Shown piece after piece: positions 26,408-35,569 of a DNA stretch of 64,000 nucleotides. Every line of letters begins with the position of its first letter. Positions within the stretch are counted from its first letter, which is position 1. The translations under genes and the position numbers were made by a program. Below the pieces are notes generated by a model. The model saw nothing but the letters and a program-made list of their open reading frames with translations, did no database searches and was not told the DNA's origin. The stretch is from Croceibacterium_B sp963811255. Lineage in GTDB: Bacteria > Pseudomonadota > Alphaproteobacteria > Sphingomonadales > Sphingomonadaceae. The DNA lies in assembly GCA_963811255.1 (NCBI GenBank), contig CAWEQI010000003.1, forward strand, positions 124,001 through 188,000, written 5' to 3'.

Positions 26408-26534
26408 GGCGGTGGCCAAGTGGCGCTTCGTCACACGCTTGGCAAGCTGCGCCGCATGCGCGCTTCCCCCGCGGCCGTCTCTCGGGCAATCTCGCGCTAA
26501 CAAAAAATTAACCCTGCGGGGTGATGCCAGGGAC

Positions 26535-27203
26535 ATGAGGGTAACGGTCGCATTCGCGCTTGCCGCATGGGCGCTCGGCTGCTCGGCCGCGCCGGCGCTG
26601 GCTGACGCCGGCGACGGTTCGAACGGCGAATTGCAGGCCAATATCCAATGTGTGCCCTACGTACGCGAGGTCACCGGCATCCAGATCTACGGCGACGCTT
26701 ACACCTGGTGGAACCAGGCCGAAGGGCGCTACAGTCGCGGCCACACCCCACGGGTCGGCGCGGTGATGGCGTTCGAGCCCTACGGCAACATGACGTTGGG
26801 CCACGTCGCCGCGGTGAGCCAGGTGATCAATTCGCGCACCGTTCTGCTGGACCACGCCAACTGGTCGCCGATCGGCGGCCGCCGCGGACAGATCGAGGAC
26901 AACGTCGAAGCGGTCGACGTCTCGCCCGCCAACGACTGGAGCCAGGTGCGCGTGTGGTACGCGCCGATAAACGGCCTTGGCACGACAGAATGGCCGGTCG
27001 CCGGGTTCATCTATCCCAACGCGGATACCCGGCCGGCCCTGCAGGTCGCCTCGGCCGACCCGATCACACCCTCGCGGGCATTCCTGAATGCCTTCGACGA
27101 TCTCGGCAGCGGCAAGCCGGCTCGGGAACCTCTGGTGGCCGGCGCCCACCACGGCAAGCGCAGGCACCCGATCGATCTGCTCGCGCAGCTCGCCAGCAAT
27201 TAG
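26535..27203 (+). CDS. CHAP-domain secreted peptidoglycan amidase/endopeptidase-like protein
   Basis: A 222-aa exported protein. The signal peptide (MRVTVAFALAAWALGCSAAPALA) is followed by a CHAP domain: catalytic cysteine in NIQCVPYVREVTG, tryptophans YTWWNQ, and histidine in GHVAAVSQV with DHANW further on. CHAP enzymes cleave peptidoglycan cross-links or amide bonds. The ATG at 26535 is chosen for the signal peptide; the frame is open far upstream antisense to der. Convergent with the DUF3297 gene, with only three bases between stops. Confidence 0.9.
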   Translation: MRVTVAFALAAWALGCSAAPALADAGDGSNGELQANIQCVPYVREVTGIQIYGDAYTWWNQAEGRYSRGHTPRVGAVMAFEPYGNMTLGHVAAVSQVINSRTVLLDHANWSPIGGRRGQIEDNVEAVDVSPANDWSQVRVWYAPINGLGTTEWPVAGFIYPNADTRPALQVASADPITPSRAFLNAFDDLGSGKPAREPLVAGAHHGKRRHPIDLLAQLASN

Positions 27204-27206
27204 GGT

Positions 27207-27491
27207 CTAGTCGCTCTTCGCTACCGGCGGCTGGTCGCCCAGGTCCTCGTACCACGCCTCGACCGGCCCCGTGAGCTTGATGGTCAGCGGTTGCCCGTGG
27301 CGGTCCATCGTGCGCCCGGCCTGCACCCGCACCCAGCCTTCGGAGATGCAGTATTCGTCGACGTTGTGCCGCTGCACTCCCTTGAAGCGGATGCCGATGC
27401 CGCGCTGCAGCTTGTCGGCATCGAAGAAGTCGCTGCGCGGATTGATCGACAGGCGATCGGGCGGAACGTCGGGGGCGGTCTCTTCGCTCAT
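27207..27491 (-). CDS. DUF3297 family protein
   Basis: A 94-aa conserved small protein: PPDRLSINPRSDFFD, GIGIRFKGVQRHNVDEYC, SEGWVRVQAG and PLTIKLTGPVEAW match DUF3297, found in many proteobacteria and of unknown function. The ATG at 27491 matches the family N-terminus. Probably transcribed with the small Pro-rich gene behind it. Confidence 0.92.
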   Translation of the reverse strand: MSEETAPDVPPDRLSINPRSDFFDADKLQRGIGIRFKGVQRHNVDEYCISEGWVRVQAGRTMDRHGQPLTIKLTGPVEAWYEDLGDQPPVAKSD

Positions 27492-27522
27492 CCGCCGTTC
27501 CCTAGCCGCACCCCGACGAAAA

Positions 27523-27831
27523 TCAATCCGGCGGGGCGATACCAGGCTCGCTCGGCTGCGCCGGAGTCTCGGCGGGTGTTTGCCCCGGCTGGACCGTGTC
27601 GCCGCCTCGGCCGGGCACTTCCTGCTCGGGCGAGCGGCCGGGTTCGACAATGTCGCCGCCCTTGCCGGGATCGACCTCGTCGGGGTTGTGCCCGGGAAAG
27701 TCGCTATCGCCCTCGGCATCGGCGCACGAGGCTGCGTCCGTCGCACTGGTGTTGTCGTTGAGCACCGGCGGGGTCGCCGGCGGGACGGTGCGGCCGCCGA
27801 AAGGTTCGGCTTCCTGCTGCGGGTTTGCCAT
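27523..27831 (-). CDS. small acidic proline/glycine-rich hypothetical protein
   Basis: A 102-aa protein starting MANPQQEAEPFGG. The second half is built of a repeating pattern around PG-x-x-P-x-E-x-x-PG-x-GGD-x-V-x-PG, rich in Asp/Glu, Pro and Gly, and likely disordered. Similar small proteins occur in sphingomonads, but I know of no assigned function. Ends 31 bp before the DUF3297 start on the same strand. Confidence 0.6.
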   Translation of the reverse strand: MANPQQEAEPFGGRTVPPATPPVLNDNTSATDAASCADAEGDSDFPGHNPDEVDPGKGGDIVEPGRSPEQEVPGRGGDTVQPGQTPAETPAQPSEPGIAPPD

Positions 27832-27987
27832 GGAGAAAAGTCCTTTGCTTGTCGGCAAGGAAACGGTTTGCCCGCACCGCGCGTTCCGCTTGCTCTACCG
27901 TCCGCCGTTCCGCTTGCCCTTTTCGTCTCGCGAATGTAACGGCGCACACCTGTTCGCAGGTTCCAGCCTGCACGGGTTCGTCGGGCC

Positions 27988-28072
27988 GCGGGCGTGGCGG
28001 AACTGGTAGACGCGCTGGATTTAGGTTCCAGTATCGCAAGATGTGGGGGTTCGAGTCCCTTCGCCCGCACCA
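27988..28072 (+). tRNA. tRNA-Leu (UAG)
   Basis: An 85-nt type II tRNA with acceptor stem GCGGGCG/CGCCCGC, D-arm GGCGGAACTGGTAGACGC, anticodon stem CTGGA/TCCAG with loop TTTAGGT (anticodon TAG), a variable arm, T-loop TTCGAGT and encoded CCA. Directly upstream of tig on the same strand. Confidence 0.95.
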
Positions 28073-28129
28073 GTTCCTGGCGCCAGGGCTAACGGATTCG
28101 GCCCGGCCCAGATTTGAGAAGGCTTGTTA

Positions 28130-29722
28130 ATGCAGATCGTCGAGACCACCAACGAAGGGCTCAAGCGGGCCTATACGGTGAAAATTCCCGCCAAGGACAT
28201 CGAGGCGCGGATCGATGCCGAGGTGAAGAGGGTCGCCCCGCAAGTGCGTATGCCCGGCTTCCGTCCGGGCAAGGTGCCGGCCAATCTGATCAAGAAGATG
28301 CATGGCGAGGCGCTGCATTCCGACGCGTTCAACTCAGCGGTGCAGGAATCGGTCGATTTGCTGATGCGCGAAAAGCAGCTGCGCCCGGCGCTGCAGCCCA
28401 AGATCGATCTCGGCAAGGGTTACGCACAGGGCAAGGACGCCGAGCTGACCGTTGAGCTCGAAGTGCTTCCCGAGATCGAGGCGCCATCGATCGACGGCCT
28501 CAAGCTCGAGCGGCTGACGGTGCCGGTCACCGACGCGCAAGTGGATGAGGCGCTGGCGAAGCTCGCCGGCAACCAGAAGAGCTACAAGGATGCGCCGAAG
28601 ACGAAGAAGGCGGCCGAGGGCGACCAGCTGATCGTCGATTTCGTCGGCCGGGTCGGCGGCGAGGAGTTCGAAGGCGGCAAGGCCGAGGGCGCGCCGCTGG
28701 TGCTCGGCTCGGGCCAGTTCATTCCCGGCTTCGAGGAGCAGCTGACCGGACTGAAGGCGGGCGACAGCAAGACGATCACCGTCAAGTTCCCCAACGATTA
28801 CCCGGCCGAGACCCTCAAAGGCAAGGAAGCCGAGTTCGACGTGACCGTGCAGGCGGTGAAGGTGGAGACCGGAACCGAGGTGAACGACGAGTTCGCCAAG
28901 TCGCTCGGCCTGGAAAGCCTGGCCAAGCTGAAGGAGTTACTCAAGGGTCAGCTCGAGCAGGAGACCCAGGGCCTGACCCGCACGCAGATGAAGCGCCAGC
29001 TTCTCGACACGCTCGCCGCGGCGCACGATTTCGCCGTGCCGCCGAGCATGGTCGAAGCCGAGTTCGAGCAGATTTGGCGGCAGCTCGAGGCCGAAGTCGA
29101 GAAGGAAGACGATCCGGACGCGGCGCGCAAGGAAATCGAGGACGACAGGGACGACTATCGCCGCATTGCCGAGCGCCGCGTGCGCCTGGGCCTGCTGCTG
29201 TCGGAGATCGGCCAGGCCAACGGCGTCGAGGTCAGCCAGCAGGAAATGCAGATGCTGCTGCAGCAGGCCGCGCAGCAGTATCGCCCCGAGGACCGCGAGC
29301 GGTTCGTCGAATACGTCCGCAACGAACCGATGGCCCAGGCCCAGCTGCGCGCGCCACTCTACGAGGACAAGGTAGTCGATTTCCTGTTCGACAAGGCCGA
29401 GGTGACCGAGCGCGAGGTCACCCGCGAGGAGCTTGAGGCCGCGATCGAGGCGGAAGAGGAGGCCGAGACGAAGTCGACGGCCAAGAAGCCGGCCGCCAAG
29501 AAGGCTCCGGCGAAGAAGCCCGCCGCGGGCAAGGCCGCCAAGGCGGCGCCGAAGAAGGAAGCCGCCAAGGCCGAGACCAAGCCGGCCGCCAAGAAAGCAC
29601 CGGCCAAGAAGGCGCCCGCGAAGCAGGCCGACGCGGCCAAGAAGGCGCCGGCGAAAAAGGCCGAGGAAGCCAAGCCCGCGGCCAAAAAGGCGCCGGCGAA
29701 GAAGGCCACCGCAAAGAAGTAG
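28130..29722 (+). CDS. tig: trigger factor with lysine/alanine-rich C-terminal tail
   Basis: Ribosome-associated chaperone and peptidyl-prolyl isomerase. The ribosome-binding signature GFRPGKVP is at about residues 43-50, the FKBP-type PPIase at about 150-245 (GDQLIVDFVGRVGGEEFEGG), and the C-terminal chaperone arms to about 435. Unlike the E. coli protein (432 aa) it continues for about 90 residues of PAAKKAPAKK-type repeats, histone-H1-like and highly basic; tails like this occur in sphingomonad trigger factors. The ATG at 28130 gives the canonical MQIVETTNEGLKR N-terminus. It precedes clpP-clpX, but here a minus-strand TonB receptor gene separates them. Confidence 0.96.
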   Translation: MQIVETTNEGLKRAYTVKIPAKDIEARIDAEVKRVAPQVRMPGFRPGKVPANLIKKMHGEALHSDAFNSAVQESVDLLMREKQLRPALQPKIDLGKGYAQGKDAELTVELEVLPEIEAPSIDGLKLERLTVPVTDAQVDEALAKLAGNQKSYKDAPKTKKAAEGDQLIVDFVGRVGGEEFEGGKAEGAPLVLGSGQFIPGFEEQLTGLKAGDSKTITVKFPNDYPAETLKGKEAEFDVTVQAVKVETGTEVNDEFAKSLGLESLAKLKELLKGQLEQETQGLTRTQMKRQLLDTLAAAHDFAVPPSMVEAEFEQIWRQLEAEVEKEDDPDAARKEIEDDRDDYRRIAERRVRLGLLLSEIGQANGVEVSQQEMQMLLQQAAQQYRPEDRERFVEYVRNEPMAQAQLRAPLYEDKVVDFLFDKAEVTEREVTREELEAAIEAEEEAETKSTAKKPAAKKAPAKKPAAGKAAKAAPKKEAAKAETKPAAKKAPAKKAPAKQADAAKKAPAKKAEEAKPAAKKAPAKKATAKK

Positions 29723-29750
29723 CTCCGATCCTCGTCTGGGCGGAAATCCG

Positions 29751-31841
29751 CTAAAACTGGCCCTTCACGGAAATCATGTAGATCAGCCCGACGGACTGGT
29801 CGCCGTCCTCGTGAAACAGCACCGGCGCGGTGTCGCGGAAGCCGCTGTACACGGTCCGCCGGAAGATGTGCCGGCCGTTGGTGAGATTGAATGCCTGCGC
29901 TTTCACATCCAGCCCCAACACGTCCTTGTTCTCGATGAAGGCGAAGGTATAGGCCGGGCCTTCGTACTGAAGGCCCACCTCGAAGATCCGGTAGTACGGC
30001 AGCGTGTGATTGTACTGCACGCCAGCGCCCCAGGCCCAGTGCGTGCCCGGAAGGTCGTCGCGCAAAGTGACGTTGGCGATCCGGTCCTGCTCATTGCTGA
30101 ACTGGTGCGTTTCGCCGGTCAGGGGATCGCGCAGGCTCGAGTGCTGCCAAGTGAGGTCGGCGTCGATCTTGGCGCCCTTCCAGCCGAGCGGATCGAGCTT
30201 GATCGTGCTGATCCATTCCGCGCCGTAAAGCGTCGCCTTGTCGATGTTGCCGCGTGACTCTACGCCGCCGGGAAGCGGAATCCACTCTATGTAGTCCTGG
30301 TACCATTTGCCGTAGAGCTTGAGCGTGATCGTGCCCCACGCGCCGAGATCCTTCTTGGCCTCCAAGTTCAGCTCCCAGCTTTGCGGCGGCACCAGGTTGA
30401 CATTGCCGGCGCTGCCGTTGCCCTGGTCGAGGTCGACGCGGGCGAGGAAGTCGGAAAACGAGAGCTGGCCAACGACGCGAGCGAACTTGAGCGAGATGTT
30501 GAGGTCCTTGCGCGGGGTCCAGGCGAGGCTCGCGGACCCCTTCGGCCGCCAGAAAGTGCGCACCAGGCCCATCGATCCGGTCTGCGCCAGCTTTGAGTAT
30601 TCGCCGCCGACGCCGATCTGCAGCGATAGGTTCCTGGTCAGCTGACGACCGTGGGTAAGGATGGATTCATAGCGATCCTCGTTGACCCCGCCGGTGCCGG
30701 CCGGAAACGGGATTTCGACCAGATTGCCAGAGGGATCGAGATCAAACAGGTGCGCGTTGCCGTTGAAACGGTTGTACGCCGCCTCAGCGGAGAGCTGCCA
30801 ATCGCCGTTCAGCATCTTCCAGTTGTACTCGGCGCGGGCAACATATTCGCGGCTGACGTTCACGTACCCGTAGCGACCGCCGGTGTCCGGCGAGCCGTCG
30901 GCGTAAGTGAACACGACGTCTTCGTGGTAGCGGTCGTGGTCGTAGCGATCGAGCCCGATCAGCTTGAGCCGCCCGGGTCCGAGCGCAAACTCGACGTCGC
31001 CGCCGATCTCGTACGTCCGGTCCCGATCGCGCGGCGTGTAGCTGTACAGGCGGTCGACCCCGCCCGGGACGGTGCGCTGCTCGAACTCGTTGTTATCGGA
31101 GTAGTTCTGCTGATACTGCGCGTTGAGGTGCGCTATCGAGCTGCCCGGGCCGTCCCACTTGAGCGAACCCGAGACCTTTGGCCCGTTGTAGACATTCGCA
31201 AGATGGACTTGCCGAATTTCGATGACCTCGCCGCTGGCGTCGGTGATGATCGTCGGGCCCTTGATCGCTCCTGTCCCGAAATCGTTGCCAAGCGCCAAGG
31301 TGTAGTCGAGCGTCCTCGTCGAACCGCTGATCGAAACGTTGCCGCCGACCCATGCGGGCTGGACGTAGCCGGGGCGGAACCGCGTCTCGTAGTCGAACTG
31401 GCCGGATAATCCGCCTACTTTCGTGACGACGTTCGCGACCTGCCCCGAAAGGCCAGGGATCTTGAGCGAAGCCCCGTCGACGATCTCAATTCGCTCGACC
31501 CGGTCGGCGGAAATCTTCTGCAGCCTGTCGGTGATCGATTCCGACTTCAGTTCCAGCCGTTCGCCGTTGATCAGCACGTTGACGTTGGCTTCGCCGAGCC
31601 CGCGGCCCTGGTCGCCGCCCGAGATCGAGAACCCCGGCACCTGCTTGAGCATGTCGAGCGCGTTCTTGGGCGAGTATTGCGCGAAATAGGCCGCGGGATA
31701 GATCATGTGGCCTTCGCTGCCGGCGCGCGGAACGTCGAGCGGGGATGTTTCCTTTCCGCCGCTTTCCTGATCGTCCGCATGAGCGGGCGCGGCGAGTACG
31801 GTCGAGACGCCGAGAAGCAGGACGATGACGGTTGTTTTCAT
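29751..31841 (-). CDS. TonB-dependent receptor
   Basis: A 696-aa outer-membrane protein: signal peptide (MKTTVIVLLLGVSTVLAAPAHA), a plug domain (NALDMLKQVPGFSISGGDQG, VLINGERLELKSESI, DRVERIEIVDG) and a beta-barrel ending in VKGQF. It has no N-terminal signalling domain or carboxypeptidase-like domain. The plug resembles receptors without an obvious ligand class; no adjacent enzymes indicate a substrate. It sits on the minus strand between tig and clpP, a place normally uninterrupted in alphaproteobacteria. Confidence 0.93.
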   Translation of the reverse strand: MKTTVIVLLLGVSTVLAAPAHADDQESGGKETSPLDVPRAGSEGHMIYPAAYFAQYSPKNALDMLKQVPGFSISGGDQGRGLGEANVNVLINGERLELKSESITDRLQKISADRVERIEIVDGASLKIPGLSGQVANVVTKVGGLSGQFDYETRFRPGYVQPAWVGGNVSISGSTRTLDYTLALGNDFGTGAIKGPTIITDASGEVIEIRQVHLANVYNGPKVSGSLKWDGPGSSIAHLNAQYQQNYSDNNEFEQRTVPGGVDRLYSYTPRDRDRTYEIGGDVEFALGPGRLKLIGLDRYDHDRYHEDVVFTYADGSPDTGGRYGYVNVSREYVARAEYNWKMLNGDWQLSAEAAYNRFNGNAHLFDLDPSGNLVEIPFPAGTGGVNEDRYESILTHGRQLTRNLSLQIGVGGEYSKLAQTGSMGLVRTFWRPKGSASLAWTPRKDLNISLKFARVVGQLSFSDFLARVDLDQGNGSAGNVNLVPPQSWELNLEAKKDLGAWGTITLKLYGKWYQDYIEWIPLPGGVESRGNIDKATLYGAEWISTIKLDPLGWKGAKIDADLTWQHSSLRDPLTGETHQFSNEQDRIANVTLRDDLPGTHWAWGAGVQYNHTLPYYRIFEVGLQYEGPAYTFAFIENKDVLGLDVKAQAFNLTNGRHIFRRTVYSGFRDTAPVLFHEDGDQSVGLIYMISVKGQF

Positions 31842-31999
31842 GCCCCCGGTGCTATCCCGGGACTACATTTGTAACATCGGCGTTCGATCGGTGGCGATTG
31901 TCGCCCGATGAACGTCGTGGTCCCGGCTCCACCCAAGCCCCTTGAACATCGCGCGCCAAGGCGCGACATAGGTCGGGCATTTCCAGACAACGAGGATTT

Positions 32000-32692
32000 A
32001 TGATCGACCTGTTCGGCACCGACAACGCGCAAGGCAAGTTCACCGTCGACCCCGTGACCGGCCAGCTTGTGCCGGTGGTGGTCGAGAGCACCAGCCGTGG
32101 CGAGCGCAGCTTCGACATCTTCAGCCGTCTGCTGCGCGAACGCATCGTGTTCGTCACTGGCACGGTCGAGGACAACATGGCCAGCCTGATCGTCGCCCAG
32201 TTGCTCTATCTCGAGAGCGAGAACAGCCGCGACATCTCGATGTACATCAACTCGCCGGGCGGGGTGATCACCTCGGGCATGGCGATCCACGACACCATGC
32301 AATACATCAAGCCGCGCGTTTCCACCGTCTGCGTCGGGCAGGCGGCCTCGATGGGCAGCTTCCTGCTGGCGGCCGGCGAACCGGGCATGCGGATCGCGCT
32401 GCCCAACTCGCGGATCATGGTCCACCAGCCGAGCGGCGGCGCTCGCGGCATGGCCTCGGACATCGAAATTCAGGCCAAGGAAATCCTCCGTATCCGCCAG
32501 CGGATGAACGATCTCTACGCCAAGTACACCGGCCAGACGCTGACCGAGATCGAAAAGGCGCTCGACCGCGACACCTTCCTCGAAGCCGATGAGGCGATGA
32601 AATTCGGTATCGTCGACAAGGTGTTCGAGACTCGCCCGCCGACCGATCAGGTGGGCGACACCAGCGGCTCGCACGGCGGGGCGCCGGAGTAG
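32000..32692 (+). CDS. clpP: ATP-dependent Clp protease proteolytic subunit
   Basis: A 230-aa serine protease subunit that forms the double-heptameric barrel with ClpX or ClpA. Catalytic serine in GQAASMGSFLL, histidine in MVHQPSGGARG and aspartate in LDRDTFL follow family order. The C-terminus carries a short Gly/Ser-rich tail (DTSGSHGGAPE). clpX follows after 181 bp. Confidence 0.97.
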   Translation: MIDLFGTDNAQGKFTVDPVTGQLVPVVVESTSRGERSFDIFSRLLRERIVFVTGTVEDNMASLIVAQLLYLESENSRDISMYINSPGGVITSGMAIHDTMQYIKPRVSTVCVGQAASMGSFLLAAGEPGMRIALPNSRIMVHQPSGGARGMASDIEIQAKEILRIRQRMNDLYAKYTGQTLTEIEKALDRDTFLEADEAMKFGIVDKVFETRPPTDQVGDTSGSHGGAPE

Positions 32693-32873
32693 ATTGGAAC
32701 GCTCGGCGGCCCTGACGCGTAGCCACGAAACTGTAGCATTTTGGCAACCGTGTGCCTTCAGGCTGTAGCAAGCCGGGGGTGTTAAGGTTACGCCGATTGA
32801 TATTGAAAACCCGCGGTCTACATTGACCCGGGCGAATCCTTCGCGCTAACCGGCGGGGGAACAGGACGAAAGT

Positions 32874-34139
32874 ATGACCAAACTGAGCGGATCCGACAGC
32901 AAGAGCACGCTCTACTGCAGCTTCTGCGGCAAATCGCAGCACGAGGTGAGGAAGCTCATCGCCGGGCCGACGGTGTTCATCTGCGACGAATGCGTCGAGC
33001 TGTGCAACGACATCATCCGCGAGGAGACCAAGGGCGGCCTCGCCGGCAAGAAGGACGGCGGCGTGCCTACTCCGCAGGATATCTGCGGCACCTTGAACGA
33101 TTACGTGATCGGGCAGGACCGCGCCAAGCGCGTGCTCTCGGTGGCGGTCCACAATCACTACAAGCGCCTCAAGCACAGCGGCAAGGCGGGCGATGTCGAG
33201 TTGGCGAAGTCGAACATCCTGTTGGTCGGGCCAACCGGCAGCGGCAAGACGCTGCTGGCGCAGACGCTGGCGCGCACGTTCGACGTGCCGTTCACGATGG
33301 CCGACGCGACGACGCTGACCGAAGCCGGCTATGTCGGTGAGGACGTCGAGAACATCATTCTGAAGCTGCTGCAGGCGTCGGACTACAACGTCGACAAGGC
33401 GCAGCACGGCATCGTCTACATCGACGAGATCGACAAGATCACCCGCAAGGCGGAAAACCCCTCGATCACGCGCGATGTGTCGGGCGAGGGCGTGCAGCAG
33501 GCGCTGCTCAAGCTGATGGAAGGCACCACCGCCTCCGTCCCGCCGCAAGGCGGGCGCAAGCATCCGCAGCAGGAATTCCTCCAGGTCGACACGACCAATA
33601 TCCTGTTTATCTGCGGCGGCGCCTTCGCCGGGCTTGAAAAGGTTATTGCCGACCGGCTGCAGAAGCGCTCGATTGGCTTCGGTGCGCACGTCGCCGATCC
33701 CGATGAACGTCAAGTCGGAGAGCTGCTCGAGAAGTGCGAGCCGGAAGACCTGCTGAAGTTCGGCCTGATCCCCGAATTCGTCGGCCGCCTGCCGGTGATC
33801 GCAACGTTGCACGACCTCGACGTCGATGCGCTGGTCGAGATCCTCCAGCAGCCCAAGAACGCGCTGGTCAAGCAGTACCAGAAATTGTTCGAGCTCGAGG
33901 ACGTCGACCTCACCTTCACCGAGGACGCGCTGACCGCGATCGCCGAGCGGGCGATCAAGCGCAAGACCGGCGCCCGCGGCCTGCGTTCGATCGTCGAGGG
34001 CATTCTGCTCGACACGATGTTCGACCTGCCGAGCATGGAAGGCGTCAGTGAAGTTGTCGTCGACAAGGACGTCGTCGAGGGCCGCAAAGACCCGATCCGC
34101 GTCGTTTCCGCGAAGGACAAGAAGGAAGCCGCGGCCTGA
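32874..34139 (+). CDS. clpX: ATP-dependent Clp protease ATP-binding subunit ClpX
   Basis: A 421-aa AAA+ unfoldase. The N-terminal C4 zinc finger (CSFCGKSQHEV, CDECVELC), Walker A GPTGSGKT, Walker B IVYIDEIDKI, pore loop region and the RGLRSIVE sensor-2 motif are complete. It unfolds substrates for ClpP; in alphaproteobacteria this includes cell-cycle regulators, fitting chpT elsewhere in the window. Own promoter likely in the 181-bp gap after clpP. Confidence 0.97.
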   Translation: MTKLSGSDSKSTLYCSFCGKSQHEVRKLIAGPTVFICDECVELCNDIIREETKGGLAGKKDGGVPTPQDICGTLNDYVIGQDRAKRVLSVAVHNHYKRLKHSGKAGDVELAKSNILLVGPTGSGKTLLAQTLARTFDVPFTMADATTLTEAGYVGEDVENIILKLLQASDYNVDKAQHGIVYIDEIDKITRKAENPSITRDVSGEGVQQALLKLMEGTTASVPPQGGRKHPQQEFLQVDTTNILFICGGAFAGLEKVIADRLQKRSIGFGAHVADPDERQVGELLEKCEPEDLLKFGLIPEFVGRLPVIATLHDLDVDALVEILQQPKNALVKQYQKLFELEDVDLTFTEDALTAIAERAIKRKTGARGLRSIVEGILLDTMFDLPSMEGVSEVVVDKDVVEGRKDPIRVVSAKDKKEAAA

Positions 34140-34277
34140 CCGTCGGCCGCGCCTACCGTTCTTCCGCTCCGGCGAAACAGATACGAGCCATCGCGCCCGT
34201 CCGGCGCTGATGAGGCGCGCCGCCGCTACCGGCGAGCGCGCGCAAACCGCCCGCAAGTGGGCCAGAGGAGAATTTCT

Positions 34278-34472
34278 ATGCCGACCAACGCCCAACTCGC
34301 CGCCAAGCTGCTCCGCGACGCGAGCGTGTTCTTCCGTCATGTGGGCGAGCAGAACCCGCCGATCGCCGACCAGATGAACGACAACGCGCAGGTTTACGAC
34401 GAAGTCGCCGGCCTGGTGGAGAGCGATCCGTCCGGCGAACTGCCCGAACAGGCGCCGCAAACGTCCGAATAG
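34278..34472 (+). CDS. small conserved hypothetical protein
   Basis: A 64-aa acidic protein, MPTNAQLAAKLLRDASVFF...VYDEVAGLVESDP, preceded by AGAGGAGAATTT, a good ribosome site. Helix-rich start and disordered acidic tail. I do not recognise a characterised family. It follows clpX by 138 bp. Confidence 0.7.
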   Translation: MPTNAQLAAKLLRDASVFFRHVGEQNPPIADQMNDNAQVYDEVAGLVESDPSGELPEQAPQTSE

Positions 34473-34493
34473 CCCTTCGAGCGCCGTTTCAGC

Positions 34494-35396
34494 TCAAGCG
34501 CAATCGATGCAATGATCGGCGTGGGCGCCGGTCTCGACCTGCACAGTCGCGTGGCCGATGTGAAACCGGTGCTCGAGTTCGTGCGCCACCTTGTGCAGTA
34601 AGTCGTCCCCGCGGTGGCCGCCGGGGATCACCAGGTGCGCGGTGAGCGCGGTTTCGGTGGTGCTCATCGGCCAAATGTGCAGGTCGTGCACCGCGGTCAC
34701 GCCCGGCAGGCCGGCGAGATAGGCGCGCACTTCGCCTTCGTGGATTGAATCCGGCACCGCCAGCAGCGCCATCTTCACGCTGTCCTTGAGCAGCCCCCAG
34801 GTGCCGACGCCGATCACCACGACGATCACCAGGCTGGTCGCCGGGTCGATCCAGGTGGCCCCGATCCAGAGGATTACCGCGCCGGCGATCACCACGCCGA
34901 GGCTGACCAGCGCGTCGCCGGCCATGTGCAGGAACGCGCCACGGATGTTGATGTCGCTCTTGCGCCCGCTGGCGAACAGCAGCGCGGTGGCGGTGTTGAT
35001 GACGATCCCCACCGCGGCAACCACGATCATCGTCCAGCCGTGAACCGGCTCAGGGTTGAGCAGCCGGTTGACCGTTTCGAACAGAATCGCGCCGGTCGCG
35101 ATCAGCAACAGGGCGGCGTTGCCGAGTGCGGCAAGCATCGAACTGGCCTTGTAGCCATAGGTGAAGCGGGCATTGGCCGGCCGCGCGGCCATCACGGCGG
35201 CGCCCCATGCGATCAGCAGCCCGAGCACGTCCGACAGGTTGTGCCCGGCATCCGCGAGCAGGGCCATCGAGCCCGCCACGACTCCGAACCCGGCCTCGAC
35301 CAGCACGAACACTGAATTGAGCGCCACGCCGATCGTAAACGCACGGCCGAAATCGGCCGAAGCATGAGCGTCGGTATGATCATGCGAGTGAAGCAA
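34494..35396 (-). CDS. cation diffusion facilitator (CzcD/ZitB-type) metal efflux transporter
   Basis: About 300 aa, six membrane helices and a C-terminal cytoplasmic metal-sensing domain. HSHDHTDAH at the N-terminus is the histidine-rich metal-binding stretch; ALLADAGHNLSDVLGLL (transport-site D/H) and ALVSLGVVI-preceded GAFLHMAGDALVS (second site H/D) are family hallmarks; the tail ends in HADHCIDCA. It exports Zn, Co or Cd against protons. I favour the TTG at 35396 because AGGAGG lies ten bases upstream and the protein then begins at the His-rich stretch; an upstream start at 35480 would add 28 unrelated residues. Confidence 0.92.
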   Translation of the reverse strand: MLHSHDHTDAHASADFGRAFTIGVALNSVFVLVEAGFGVVAGSMALLADAGHNLSDVLGLLIAWGAAVMAARPANARFTYGYKASSMLAALGNAALLLIATGAILFETVNRLLNPEPVHGWTMIVVAAVGIVINTATALLFASGRKSDINIRGAFLHMAGDALVSLGVVIAGAVILWIGATWIDPATSLVIVVVIGVGTWGLLKDSVKMALLAVPDSIHEGEVRAYLAGLPGVTAVHDLHIWPMSTTETALTAHLVIPGGHRGDDLLHKVAHELEHRFHIGHATVQVETGAHADHCIDCA

Positions 35397-35569
35397 TCCC
35401 GCAATACCTCCTGTCGTCCTGGCGCTGGCGCGCGTTTCGCCACCACCAGCCAATACCAGATAACGCACACCGCGGGGCAATCAATAGACTGAAAAGAAAA
35501 GACTATTTGAAATGAAATAACATTGCCGAACTCATATCAGATCACACCAAGCTCGAAATTATGGCTCGG

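Noticed and set aside
24635..26534. Long plus-strand frames antisense to der, including the upstream extension of the CHAP gene
   Set aside because: They cover the minus-strand der gene; the CHAP protein clearly begins at 26535 with its signal peptide.
32790..32825. RpoH-type promoter before clpX
   Set aside because: TTGATA/TTGAAA and CTACAT are present but spacing (15 or 9 bp) does not fit convincingly.
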